A stretch of 64,000 nt of DNA from Streptomyces iakyrus. Its GTDB lineage: Bacteria; Actinomycetota; Actinomycetes; Streptomycetales; Streptomycetaceae. The stretch spans positions 1 to 64,000 of the forward strand of contig NZ_JNXI01000028.1 of assembly GCF_000717055.1 (NCBI RefSeq), read 5' to 3'. Positions 51,473-59,781 of this stretch are shown in pieces. Made by a program: the position numbers and the translations under genes. Numbering within the stretch: the first letter of the stretch is position 1; the number at the start of each line of letters is the position of its first letter. The notes below the pieces were generated by a model. That model ran no database searches and was not told the origin of the DNA. It was given only the letters and a program-made list of their open reading frames with translations.

Positions 51473-52345
51473 CTACCCCTCCTCGCCCTGTTCGCCGGTC
51501 GCCTCCGGCTCGTCGTGCCGCCTGCCCAGGTAGGCGTCCACGACGGCGGCGTTCCGGCCGATCGTGTGCGGTGGGCCCTCGGCGACCAGACGGCCGTCGG
51601 CCATGACGGCCACCCAGTCGCTGATGCCCATCACCACGTCCATGTCGTGCTCGACGAAGCACACCGTCAGCCCCTCGTCCCGCAACCGCGTGATGTGTCC
51701 GAGCAAAGACTGGGCCAGCGCGGGGTTCACCCCGGCCATCGGTTCGTCGAGCAGGAGCATCACCGGCCGGGTCATGAGCGCGCGGGCCAGTTCCAGCAGT
51801 TTGCGCTGTCCGCCGGAGAGGGTGCCGGCGAAGTCGTCGCGCAGGGGCCCGAGCCGGAACCGGTCCAGCAGTTCGTCGGCCCGGCGCTCGGACTCCCGCT
51901 CCTGTCCGCGCCACAGCGGTCGCAGCAGCGCGGGCAGGGCCCCTTCGCCGCGTTGCCCGGGCGCGGCGAGCAGCAGGTTCTCCAGCACCGTGAGCCGGGC
52001 GAGTGCTCTGGAGAGCTGGAACGTACGGACCAGTCCCCGCCTTGCCACCCGGTGTGCCGGGGAGCCGGTGAGCGGCTGCCCTGCGAACGACCAGCGGCCG
52101 CCGTCGGCCCGGTCGAACCCGCTCACCACGTTGAACAACGTGGTCTTGCCGGCGCCGTTCGGGCCGATGAGGGCCGTGATGGCACCGCGTTGCACTTCCA
52201 GGTGCTCGACCCGCACGGCGACCAGGCCGCCGAAGGTGCGGGTCACCTGGTCCAGGACCAGCAGGGGGTCGGGCTTGCGCACCCCGGGCTCGGGATGGAT
52301 CGCGGAGGGCCGGCCCGGGTGGGGCACGGCCGGGTCAGCGGCCAC
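51473..52345 (-). CDS. livG: LivG-type ABC transporter ATPase
   Basis: 290 residues from GTG 52345. ALIGPNGAGKTTLFNVVSGF, GLVRTFQLSRALARLTVLEN, LSGGQRKLLELARALMTRPV, LLLDEPMAGVNPALAQSLLG, CFVEHDMDVVMGISDWVAVM: the full LivG signature. A ~28-residue Pro-rich N-terminal extension precedes the domain. Overlaps livM by 11 bases. Confidence 0.93.
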   Translation of the reverse strand: MAADPAVPHPGRPSAIHPEPGVRKPDPLLVLDQVTRTFGGLVAVRVEHLEVQRGAITALIGPNGAGKTTLFNVVSGFDRADGGRWSFAGQPLTGSPAHRVARRGLVRTFQLSRALARLTVLENLLLAAPGQRGEGALPALLRPLWRGQERESERRADELLDRFRLGPLRDDFAGTLSGGQRKLLELARALMTRPVMLLLDEPMAGVNPALAQSLLGHITRLRDEGLTVCFVEHDMDVVMGISDWVAVMADGRLVAEGPPHTIGRNAAVVDAYLGRRHDEPEATGEQGEEG

Positions 52346-53327
52346 TGAGCAGCATCTCCTTCCGGCTGCCGAGGATGCCCTGTGGCCGGAACGCGACCAG
52401 CAGGATGAGGGCGACCCCGACCAGGGCGAAACGCACGGCGCCGACCTCCGAGGTGCTGATGAGTTCCGGCGAGATGTGCCCGGCGTCGATGGCCTGGCGC
52501 AGCGCGCTGTCGAGGAAGCTGAGGACGAACCAGAACAGGACCGAGCCGACGACCGGCCCGAGAATCCGCCCGGCGCCTCCGAGGACGAGCAGCGTGTACA
52601 GGAAGAAGGTGACGCCCGGGTCGTAGTTGTCCGGGTTCACCGACTGCACCTGGATGGCCTGCATCATGCCCGCGACCGCTCCGATGACGCCGCCGAGCGC
52701 GAGGCTCTGCATCTTGTAGGCGTAGACGTTCTTGCCGAGGCTGCGCGCGGCGACCTCGTCCTCACGGATCGACCGGATGACCCGGCCCCAGGGGCTGTGG
52801 ATCAGCAGGGCGAGCAGGCCCCCGACCGCGGCCACCAGCGCCCATCCGACGATCATCACCCAGAGGTCGCGGGAGCTGAACCTCACGAGCCACACGCCGT
52901 ACGTGCCGGGTTCGATGGGGCTGAGGGCGTAGAAGTCGTTGGCGAAGCGCTGCAGTCCGAACACCCCGCCGGTGACCGGTTCGGCCCAGCTGGACCGGTA
53001 GAAGAGCCGTAGCGTCTCCCCCGCCGCGATCGTGGTGATCGCGAGGTAGTCGGCGCGCAGCCGCAGCGTGGGCAGGCCGAGCAGCAGGGCGAGCACGATC
53101 GCGCAGGCGATTCCGCCCAGGACGCCGAGCCACATCGGGCCGTCGTACGTCGACACCGTGATGGCCAGACCGTAGCCGCCGACCAGCATGAATCCGACCT
53201 GGCCGAAGTTCAGCAGGCCCGTGTAGCCGAAGTGCAGGTTCAGTCCCATCGCGGCGAGGGCGTAGACGGCGGCGATGGGGCCGATTCCCGAGCGCAGGGC
53301 GTCGGAGACGATGGCCGGGAAGTCCAT
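52335..53327 (-). CDS. livM: LivM-type permease
   Basis: 330 residues from ATG 53327. Multi-spanning membrane protein: GLNLHFGYTGLLNFGQVGFM, LRLRADYLAITTIAAGETLR, GRVIRSIREDEVAARSLGKN (EAA-like loop contacting the ATPase), FRPQGILGS end. Forms the membrane pore with LivH. The gap to livH is 10 bases. Confidence 0.93.
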   Translation of the reverse strand: MDFPAIVSDALRSGIGPIAAVYALAAMGLNLHFGYTGLLNFGQVGFMLVGGYGLAITVSTYDGPMWLGVLGGIACAIVLALLLGLPTLRLRADYLAITTIAAGETLRLFYRSSWAEPVTGGVFGLQRFANDFYALSPIEPGTYGVWLVRFSSRDLWVMIVGWALVAAVGGLLALLIHSPWGRVIRSIREDEVAARSLGKNVYAYKMQSLALGGVIGAVAGMMQAIQVQSVNPDNYDPGVTFFLYTLLVLGGAGRILGPVVGSVLFWFVLSFLDSALRQAIDAGHISPELISTSEVGAVRFALVGVALILLVAFRPQGILGSRKEMLLSGR

Positions 53328-53337
53328 GGCACACCCC

Positions 53338-54333
53338 TCACCCGACGCGTTCGGCCCGGCCGAGGATGCCCTGCGGCCGGACGAGGAGGACGAGGATGAG
53401 GACGAGCAGCGCCCATGCGTACTGCAGGTCGACCGGGAACCACAGGGTGGACATCTGGGCGACGATGCCGATGACGAGGCTGCCGACCATCGCGCCGTAG
53501 GCGGAGCCGAGGCCGCCGAGGATGATCCCCGCGAACATGAGCAGCAGGAGCTTGAAGCCCATGTCCCAGGTGACGATCTCCACCAGGCCGAAGAAGACGC
53601 CGCCGAGCGCTGCCAGCCCGCCGCCGAGCATCCACACGAAGAGCACAACCCGCTGTACGTCGATGCCCGATGCCTCGGCGAGGTCCCGGTTGGCGGCCAC
53701 GGCCCGGACGGCCGTGCCGATCCTGGTCTTCTGCAGGAGCGCGGCGGTGCCGAGCAGGACCAGTACGGAGAGCAGGGTGACGGTGAGGTCCCGCGGGGTG
53801 ATACCGGCCGGTCCCAGGTCGAGGGCGCTCTGGATGTCGTACTGGGCGTAGGAGGCGGGCCGGGTTCCGTACAGCACGAGGACGACGTGGCGCAGCAGCA
53901 GCGAGAGCCCGATGGTGACGATGAACATGTTGATCAGTCCGGTGCCCCGGGCCCGCAGCGGGCGCCAGACACCGCGCTCGACCGCCCCGCCCAGCAGGGC
54001 GCCGAAGACCACGGCGGCCAGGGCGGCGGGGATCAGGTGCCATCCGGGACCGGCCGGGGAGACGTTGAGGAAGAACGCGAAGGTGGCGCCGATGGTGACG
54101 AACTCACCGTGCGCGAAGTTGATCAGGTGGATGGTGCCGAAGATCAGCGAGAGTCCTACCGAGGTGATCGCGATGATCACTCCGAACTGGATGCCGTCGA
54201 TCAGCGCCTGCAGAGCGCGTGCGGCGAAGGTGGGCCCGCGCGGGACTTCCTCACCCTGTGCCTGCGCGGAGGCCGCGGGCACCATGACGAGGACCAGGGT
54301 GAGGACCGGTACGAGCATCCGCTGACAGCGCAT
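53338..54333 (-). CDS. livH: LivH-type permease with N-terminal signal-like extension
   Basis: 331 residues. An extra N-terminal hydrophobic segment with AQAQ (MRCQRMLVPVLTLVLVMVPA) precedes the conserved QALIDGIQFGVIIAITSVGL, GTIHLINFAHGEFVTIGATF, RAVAANRDLAEASGIDVQRV and GIILGGLGSAYGAMVGSLVI. The extension looks like a cleavable signal, as in several actinobacterial LivH proteins. First gene of the livHMGF operon. Confidence 0.92.
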   Translation of the reverse strand: MRCQRMLVPVLTLVLVMVPAASAQAQGEEVPRGPTFAARALQALIDGIQFGVIIAITSVGLSLIFGTIHLINFAHGEFVTIGATFAFFLNVSPAGPGWHLIPAALAAVVFGALLGGAVERGVWRPLRARGTGLINMFIVTIGLSLLLRHVVLVLYGTRPASYAQYDIQSALDLGPAGITPRDLTVTLLSVLVLLGTAALLQKTRIGTAVRAVAANRDLAEASGIDVQRVVLFVWMLGGGLAALGGVFFGLVEIVTWDMGFKLLLLMFAGIILGGLGSAYGAMVGSLVIGIVAQMSTLWFPVDLQYAWALLVLILVLLVRPQGILGRAERVG

Positions 54334-54445
54334 GATGGTTCCGGTATGTCAAGAACATCCTCAATGAGCTCAGTGTAGATACAGGTCGGGGCGGTGAGAC
54401 AGGCAGCGGACCACAGTCGTATCCGAGGGAAGCAGGGAATGCGGG

Positions 54446-55369
54446 ATGGACGACAGCAACAGCCTCACGGGTGCCTACAGCGACGACAGCGTGCTCTTCC
54501 GGGTCCTGCGGCACCTCGGCTGGGACACGCTGGCCAACATCGGCTACTTCACCCTCCCCACCCTTCCGGTCGCCGTCCTGGCGGGGCCGGTGTTCTTCCA
54601 GCGCCGTCTGGCCCGCCGGTCGCTGGCGCTGCTGGAGGCCCGGCCGGGACAGCTCGTGCTGGATGCCGGGTGCGGCCGCGGTGACACCACGGCGCGGCTC
54701 GGCGCCGCCGGATGCCGGGCGCTGGGGGTGGACATCCAGCCCGCGCAGATCGACCAGGCCCGTCGCCGCTTCGGCAGCCGCTCGGGCGCGCGCTTCGCCG
54801 TCGCCGACGCGACGGCTCTGCCGCCACGGGCGGCGGACGTCCCGCTCCCGGACGGCTCCTTCGATCGTGTGCACTGCCTGGAAGCCGCCTTCCACTTCGG
54901 CCATGAAGGCCGTACGTCGTTCCTGAGCGAGAGCTTCCGACTGCTCCGCCCCGGAGGGCGGCTCGTCCTCGTGGACGTCACGTCCGGCGGGGATCAGCCG
55001 ATCGGAACGCTCGACCCGAACGGCCTCGTTCGCGGCACCTGGCGCTTCGACGACATCGAACCGTACGAGCGCTACCCACGCATGGCATCCGCCGCCGGCT
55101 TCACCACGCAACGGGTCCTCGACTGGACCACTCCCGTACTCCACCGGGCGGCCCGGCTCTCCGCCCTGTTCGCCGGCGCCGCGTCCACCCGGGCCGGGCG
55201 ACAGGCCCTGTGTGCACGGTGGCCCGGCCTGAGGGAACTCCACGCCCGCGAGTGGGACGAGGTCATCGCCATCGTCCGGGCCCACCAGGCCATCGGGCAC
55301 GTCACGCGCTACACGGCGTACGTCTTCGCTAAACCGGCCCGCGTGTCCGGGCCATCTGAACAGAGGTGA
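54446..55369 (+). CDS. SAM-dependent methyltransferase
   Basis: 307 residues. Class I motif I VLDAGCGRGDTTARLGAAGC, motif II GVDIQPAQIDQARRRF, and CLEAAFHFGHEGRTSFLSES with PGGRLVLVDVTSG for motifs post-I to III. Family features suggest small-molecule C- or O-methylation (UbiE/CycIPS-like). N-terminal helical cap includes a hydrophobic stretch (LPTLPVAVLAGPVFFQRRLA). Divergent from livH; no partner gene. Confidence 0.88.
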   Translation: MDDSNSLTGAYSDDSVLFRVLRHLGWDTLANIGYFTLPTLPVAVLAGPVFFQRRLARRSLALLEARPGQLVLDAGCGRGDTTARLGAAGCRALGVDIQPAQIDQARRRFGSRSGARFAVADATALPPRAADVPLPDGSFDRVHCLEAAFHFGHEGRTSFLSESFRLLRPGGRLVLVDVTSGGDQPIGTLDPNGLVRGTWRFDDIEPYERYPRMASAAGFTTQRVLDWTTPVLHRAARLSALFAGAASTRAGRQALCARWPGLRELHAREWDEVIAIVRAHQAIGHVTRYTAYVFAKPARVSGPSEQR

Positions 55370-55530
55370 TCGGCATGCGGTAGCTGTATGTGCACGTACC
55401 TCGCCGGGAAAGCGGCAGGCTGCTCCGACGATCGCGACGGGCTCGTCCTGAGCCGCTCCGGGCTCCTCGACACGGGATTGAGTATGCACAGGCAGGCCGT
55501 CCTTGCGCGTTGGCCGGGAGGGCGCCTGAC

Positions 55531-55857
55531 ATGATCGCCGACATGTTGGCTGAGAAGTTGGACGCGCTCTCACGCATGACGGCCGAGCATATGGCCATGC
55601 CGTTCCCGCCCGGCTTCCGTGGCGTGGACATCGAGGATCAGGACATGGTGATGCTCGACGCGGACGCCTACGGCTGCGCGGCCAGCGCTCTCAAGGGGCC
55701 CCTCGCCGCACGGCAGCGCGCAGCCCTCACACGAGTGTTGGCGGCGTTCGACCGGGTCCTCCCGGCGATCGACGACGCGTACGCGAGCAGGTACTACACG
55801 CAGCTGCACCAGGCGGCCGTGCTGGCCGCCGAGGTCGATGAACTGCGCGAGCGGTAG
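55531..55857 (+). CDS. Hypothetical small protein
   Basis: 108 residues from ATG 55531 (upstream in-frame sequence is not protein-like). AEKLDALSRMTAEHMAMPFP, MVMLDADAYGCAASALKGPL, and a helical C-terminus with EVDELRER. A soluble actinobacterial hypothetical protein; no motif gives a function. It converges with the iron-type ABC operon. Confidence 0.6.
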   Translation: MIADMLAEKLDALSRMTAEHMAMPFPPGFRGVDIEDQDMVMLDADAYGCAASALKGPLAARQRAALTRVLAAFDRVLPAIDDAYASRYYTQLHQAAVLAAEVDELRER

Positions 55858-55869
55858 CAGCGGGGCCGG

Positions 55870-56928
55870 CTACGGATGCAGCGTCGCCTCGCCAGTGACG
55901 CGGATCGCCGCCTCCTGGCCGGGGCCGACCGACAGCGGCCCCGCGACGCGGACGTCGACCGGGTCGTCGACGCCCTGAACGCTCAGGGTCACCTTGGCGT
56001 CGTGGCCGTAGTAGAAGACGTCTCTGACCGTGCCGCGCACGGCCTCTTCGGTGTCGGCGTGGGTCAGTTGCAACTGCTCGGGGCGCAAGACGACGGTGCC
56101 CGTGCTCCGGCCTTCGGACGGGGCGGCCAGTGCCACGGTCCCCAGCGGTGTCGTGGCGGTGGAGCCGCTCCCGTGCACCGTTGCCGGAAGCAGGACGGCG
56201 TCGCCGACGAAACCGGCGACCCAGGGGTCGGCGGGGCGCCGGTAGAGGTCCTGGGGGGTGTCGCACTGGGCGACACGGCCCTGCCGTACGACGGCCACGA
56301 GGTCGGCGGTGGAGAGGGCTTCCTGCTGGTCGTGGGTGACCAGCAGGGCCGTGGCCCCGGTGGCTCGCAGGGCGGATCGCACATCGGCCCGGACTCCGGT
56401 GCGCAGCGCGCTGTCGAGGGCGTTGAACGGTTCGTCGAGCAGGACGAGTGCGGGGCGCGGGGCCAGTGCGCGGGCCAGGGCGACGCGCTGCTGCTGACCG
56501 CCCGACAGTTCGTGCGGCATGCGGTCGCCGTAGCCGGCCAGTCCGACGAGGTCGAGCATGTCCGCGGTCCGGCGACGGCGCCCACCGCTGTCCAGGCCGG
56601 TCAGTCCGAACGCCACGTTGCGGGCGACGGACAGGTGCGGGAAGAGGGCGCCTTCCTGCGGCACGATGCCGATGCGGCGCCGTTCCGGCGGCAGGTGCAC
56701 GCCGGGCCCGGCGAGGGTGCGTCCGTCGAGCGTGACCGTGCCCGTGTCGGCGCGCAGGAACCCGGCGATGACGCGGAGCAGGGTGGTCTTTCCGCAGCCG
56801 GAGGGGCCGAGCACGGCGGCCAGTGTCCCGCCCGGCACGGTGAGGTCCAGGCCCTGGAGGACGGGGGCGCCGGAGCTGTAGGACTTGGTGAGCTGCTCGA
56901 TGCGGAGTTCGTTGCCGTGGTCGGTCAT
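55870..56928 (-). CDS. Iron-type ABC transporter ATPase (FbpC-like)
   Basis: 352 residues from ATG 56928. [94 protein letters not shown]-terminal TOBE domain (about 270-352, [22 protein letters not shown]) is present. It overlaps the permease gene by 4 bases. It energises ferric ion uptake. Confidence 0.9.
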   Translation of the reverse strand: MTDHGNELRIEQLTKSYSSGAPVLQGLDLTVPGGTLAAVLGPSGCGKTTLLRVIAGFLRADTGTVTLDGRTLAGPGVHLPPERRRIGIVPQEGALFPHLSVARNVAFGLTGLDSGGRRRRTADMLDLVGLAGYGDRMPHELSGGQQQRVALARALAPRPALVLLDEPFNALDSALRTGVRADVRSALRATGATALLVTHDQQEALSTADLVAVVRQGRVAQCDTPQDLYRRPADPWVAGFVGDAVLLPATVHGSGSTATTPLGTVALAAPSEGRSTGTVVLRPEQLQLTHADTEEAVRGTVRDVFYYGHDAKVTLSVQGVDDPVDVRVAGPLSVGPGQEAAIRVTGEATLHP

Positions 56929-58520
56929 GTGCGGTGCCTGCCCAGGAGGTAGGAGGGGACGGCGGCCAGGAGGATGAGGGCCGCGGCGTAGGGCGCGGCG
57001 GCCGCGAAGGAGCCGGACCCGGTCTCGGTCCACAGCCGGGTCGCCAGCGTGTCCACGTCGGTGGGGCGCAGCAGCAGCGTGGCGGGCAGTTCCTTCATGC
57101 AGACCACGAAGGTGAGCGCCGCACCGGCCGCGACACCCGGTGCGGCCAGCGGCACGGTCACCTCGCGCAGCACCCGCAGGGGCGAACGGCCCAGGGAGCG
57201 GGCCACGTCCTCCAGGACGGGCGGCGCCTGGAGGACGGCGGCGCGGGTGGCTGCGACCGCGACGGGCAGGAACAGCACGGCGTAGGCGCCGATGAGCAGG
57301 GGCAGTTGCTGATAGAGCGGGTAGGCGTAGCGCACCGCGAAGAAGACGAGGGAGAGCGCGACGGTGATGCCGGGCAGTGCGTGGCCGGCGTAGGCGGCCT
57401 GTTCCAGTAGCCGCGCTCCGCGTCCCCGGTGGCGTGCGGCGATCACCCCGACGGGCAGTGCCAGCAGCGTGGTCAGGGCGGCTCCGGCCGCGGCGACGCC
57501 GAGGGTGGTCCAGGCGGCTTCCCCGAGCGTCCCCAAATCCCAGGTCGCCGAGTTGCCGACGGCCAGCCAGTAGCCGAGGGTGCCGAGCGGGAACGCCACC
57601 GACGCGGCCACCAGCGTGGCGCACCAGGCCAGGGCGGGGATCCGCCAGGGCCCGAGGGGCACCGGCACGGCCGGACGGGCGGCCCCACCGCCGGTCCGGG
57701 CATGGCCGGCGCGCCCCCGGGTGCGGGTCTCGGCGGCGACCAGCGCCACCGTCATCACCACCAGTACGACGCTGAGTGCGGCGGCCGGGGTGCGGTCGAA
57801 GGAGGCGCGGTAGGACGTGTGGATGGCGCGGGTGAAGGTGTCGTAGCGCATCAGCGAGACGGCGCCGAAGTCGGAGAGCACGTACAGCGCGACGAGCAGT
57901 GCTCCGCCTGCGGCGGCCGGGCGCAGCTGAGGCAGTGTGACTCTCAGGAAGGTGCGTATCGGTCCGTGGCCCAGGGAGCGGGCGGCTTCCTCCTGGGCCG
58001 GGTCGATGCCGCGGAGCGCAGCGGCAACCGGAAGGTGGACGTAGGGGAAGCTCACCAGGGTGAGGACGAGCGCGGCTCCGGCGAATCCGGCGGTCCGGGG
58101 TGCGCTGGCCAGCCAGGTGAAGGCGGCCACGTAGCTGGGCACGGCGAGCGGCAGGGTGACCAGCACCGACCAGGTGCGTGCCCCGGGCAGGGCCGTGCGT
58201 ACGGTCAGCCAGGCCAGGGAGACACCGAGCACCAGGCTGGCTGCCACGACGACGGCCGTCAGGGAGAGGCTGCGGGTGAGGAGTTGCAGCGTCCGCTCGT
58301 CGCCGACGACGTTCCAGGCGAAGCGCGGACCGCGTTCGAAGGCGCGGACCGCGAGGTAGCCCAGGGGCAACAGCGCAAACAGCGCGGCCGCGCAGGCGGG
58401 GGCGAGCAGGACCCATGGAGGTCTGCGGCCGGCGGGTGTCTCGTCCGCCTTGCGGAGGGGGCGGCGCCCGGCGGGAGCAGGTGCTCCGGCCGGGCGGCCT
58501 CCGGATGCCGATGTGGTCAC
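56925..58520 (-). CDS. Iron-type ABC permease (FbpB-like, double length)
   Basis: 531 residues from GTG 58520, with about 12 membrane segments. Two EAA loops: EEAARSLGHGPIRTFLRVTL and EDVARSLGRSPLRVLREVTV, as in FbpB/AfuB permeases that fuse two halves. A Pro/Gly/Arg-rich N-terminus lies in the cytosol. 37 bases after the binding-protein gene. Confidence 0.9.
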   Translation of the reverse strand: MTTSASGGRPAGAPAPAGRRPLRKADETPAGRRPPWVLLAPACAAALFALLPLGYLAVRAFERGPRFAWNVVGDERTLQLLTRSLSLTAVVVAASLVLGVSLAWLTVRTALPGARTWSVLVTLPLAVPSYVAAFTWLASAPRTAGFAGAALVLTLVSFPYVHLPVAAALRGIDPAQEEAARSLGHGPIRTFLRVTLPQLRPAAAGGALLVALYVLSDFGAVSLMRYDTFTRAIHTSYRASFDRTPAAALSVVLVVMTVALVAAETRTRGRAGHARTGGGAARPAVPVPLGPWRIPALAWCATLVAASVAFPLGTLGYWLAVGNSATWDLGTLGEAAWTTLGVAAAGAALTTLLALPVGVIAARHRGRGARLLEQAAYAGHALPGITVALSLVFFAVRYAYPLYQQLPLLIGAYAVLFLPVAVAATRAAVLQAPPVLEDVARSLGRSPLRVLREVTVPLAAPGVAAGAALTFVVCMKELPATLLLRPTDVDTLATRLWTETGSGSFAAAAPYAAALILLAAVPSYLLGRHRT

Positions 58521-58557
58521 GTCGGGCTCGGCGTTTCTGCCGGTCGTCTCACGTTTC

Positions 58558-59604
58558 CTAGACCAGTCCGACGTCCTGGAGCATCGCCAGGGTCTCCTGG
58601 AGGGATTCGAGCTTGCCCAGGTCGATGTCCGGGGACTCCAGGGAGTCGAACGGCGGCAGGCCTTCGACGTTGCTGGTGACGCCCGCCGCCAGCGGGTACT
58701 CCTTGGTCGTGTCGGCGAAGTAGGTCTGCGCTTCCTTCGACAGCAGGTAATCGACGGCCTTCTGTGCGGTCTCGGCCTGGCCGCCTTCCTTGAGGATGCC
58801 GACGCCGGCGACATTGATGAGCGCGCCGGGGTCTCCGCCCGGCAGGAACTTCAGCTGTGCGCCCACCTTGTCCTCGCCCTTCTCGGCGACCCGCTCGTAC
58901 CAGTAGTAGTGGTTGACCAGGCCGAGGGAGACCTCGCCCGACTCGACGGCGTCGAGGGTGGCGAGGTTGTTGGTGTACACCTTCCCGTTGGCCTTCAGGC
59001 CCTTGAGCCACAGCCGGGTGGCGTCGTCACCCTCCAGGACGCGCATGCCGGTGACGAAGGCCTGGAAGGAGGCGTTGGTGGGCGCGAAGCCGACCTTGCC
59101 CTTCCACTCTGGCTTCGTCACATCGGCCACCCGGTCCGGGACCTTCTCCTCGGCGACCTTGTCCGGGTTGTAGGCGAGGACACGCACCCGCCCCGACAGG
59201 CCCACCCAGTCGCCCTTCTCGCCGCGGTAGGCCGTGTCCACCTCGTCGAGGCTCGACTGCGGCAGCTTCGCGAGCATGCCCTCCTTGGACAGGGCGCCCA
59301 GGGCACCGGCGTCCTGTGAGAAGAACAGTCCGGCCTTGGTTCGGTCGCCCTCTTCCAGTATCTGTGCGGCCAGTTCGGCGCTGTCGCCGTAGCGCACCTC
59401 GACCTTGGCGCCGACCGCCTTCTCCAGCTTGTCCAGGATCGGCTTGACCAGCTTCTCGTTGCGCCCGGAGTAGATGACGAGGGCGGAGTCGCCGCCCTCA
59501 GCGGAGCCGCCCTTGTCGTCGCCGGAGCCGCAGGAGGCGAGGACGGGCAGGAGCAGGCCGGCCGCGAGGAGCGCGGTGATCCGACGAGCCGAGGGGCGTC
59601 GCAT
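58558..59604 (-). CDS. Iron-type ABC substrate-binding lipoprotein (FbpA-like)
   Basis: 348 residues from ATG 59604. Lipoprotein signal with lipobox VLASCGSG. ALVIYSGRNEKLVKPILDKL, GLFFSQDAGALGALSKEGML, VNHYYWYERVAEKGEDKVGA and GVGILKEGGQAETAQKAVDY match ferric-binding proteins; NHYYWYE supplies the paired tyrosines that bind Fe(III). An IdeR/DmdR1-like iron box lies 105 bases upstream, so repression by iron is likely. Confidence 0.92.
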   Translation of the reverse strand: MRRPSARRITALLAAGLLLPVLASCGSGDDKGGSAEGGDSALVIYSGRNEKLVKPILDKLEKAVGAKVEVRYGDSAELAAQILEEGDRTKAGLFFSQDAGALGALSKEGMLAKLPQSSLDEVDTAYRGEKGDWVGLSGRVRVLAYNPDKVAEEKVPDRVADVTKPEWKGKVGFAPTNASFQAFVTGMRVLEGDDATRLWLKGLKANGKVYTNNLATLDAVESGEVSLGLVNHYYWYERVAEKGEDKVGAQLKFLPGGDPGALINVAGVGILKEGGQAETAQKAVDYLLSKEAQTYFADTTKEYPLAAGVTSNVEGLPPFDSLESPDIDLGKLESLQETLAMLQDVGLV

Positions 59605-59708
59605 GTGGTGTGCCTTCCTGGGTGGCTCGCCGGTACGCCGCGGGTTGCGGCGTCGGGTCAGCGAGCGGCGAAGCGATGCTTTCAAGCCAGCTGTGAACAT
59701 GCTATGAA

Positions 59709-59727
59709 TAAGGTAAAGCTTGCCTAA
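59709..59727. promoter_or_regulatory. Iron box (IdeR/DmdR1-like)
   Basis: TAAGGTAAAGCTTGCCTAA agrees with the TTAGGTTAGGCTAACCTAA consensus at 14 of 19 positions, including both TAGG/CCTA-type flanks. It sits in the divergent region between the FbpA-like gene and the adenylation-acyltransferase gene, 54 bases before the start of the latter, so both are probably repressed by iron-loaded DmdR1. Confidence 0.7.
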
Positions 59728-59781
59728 CCGTCAAGGGATCTGTGCTATTTGCGGACGCTGCCGCAGAAAGGTTGCGCGCCC

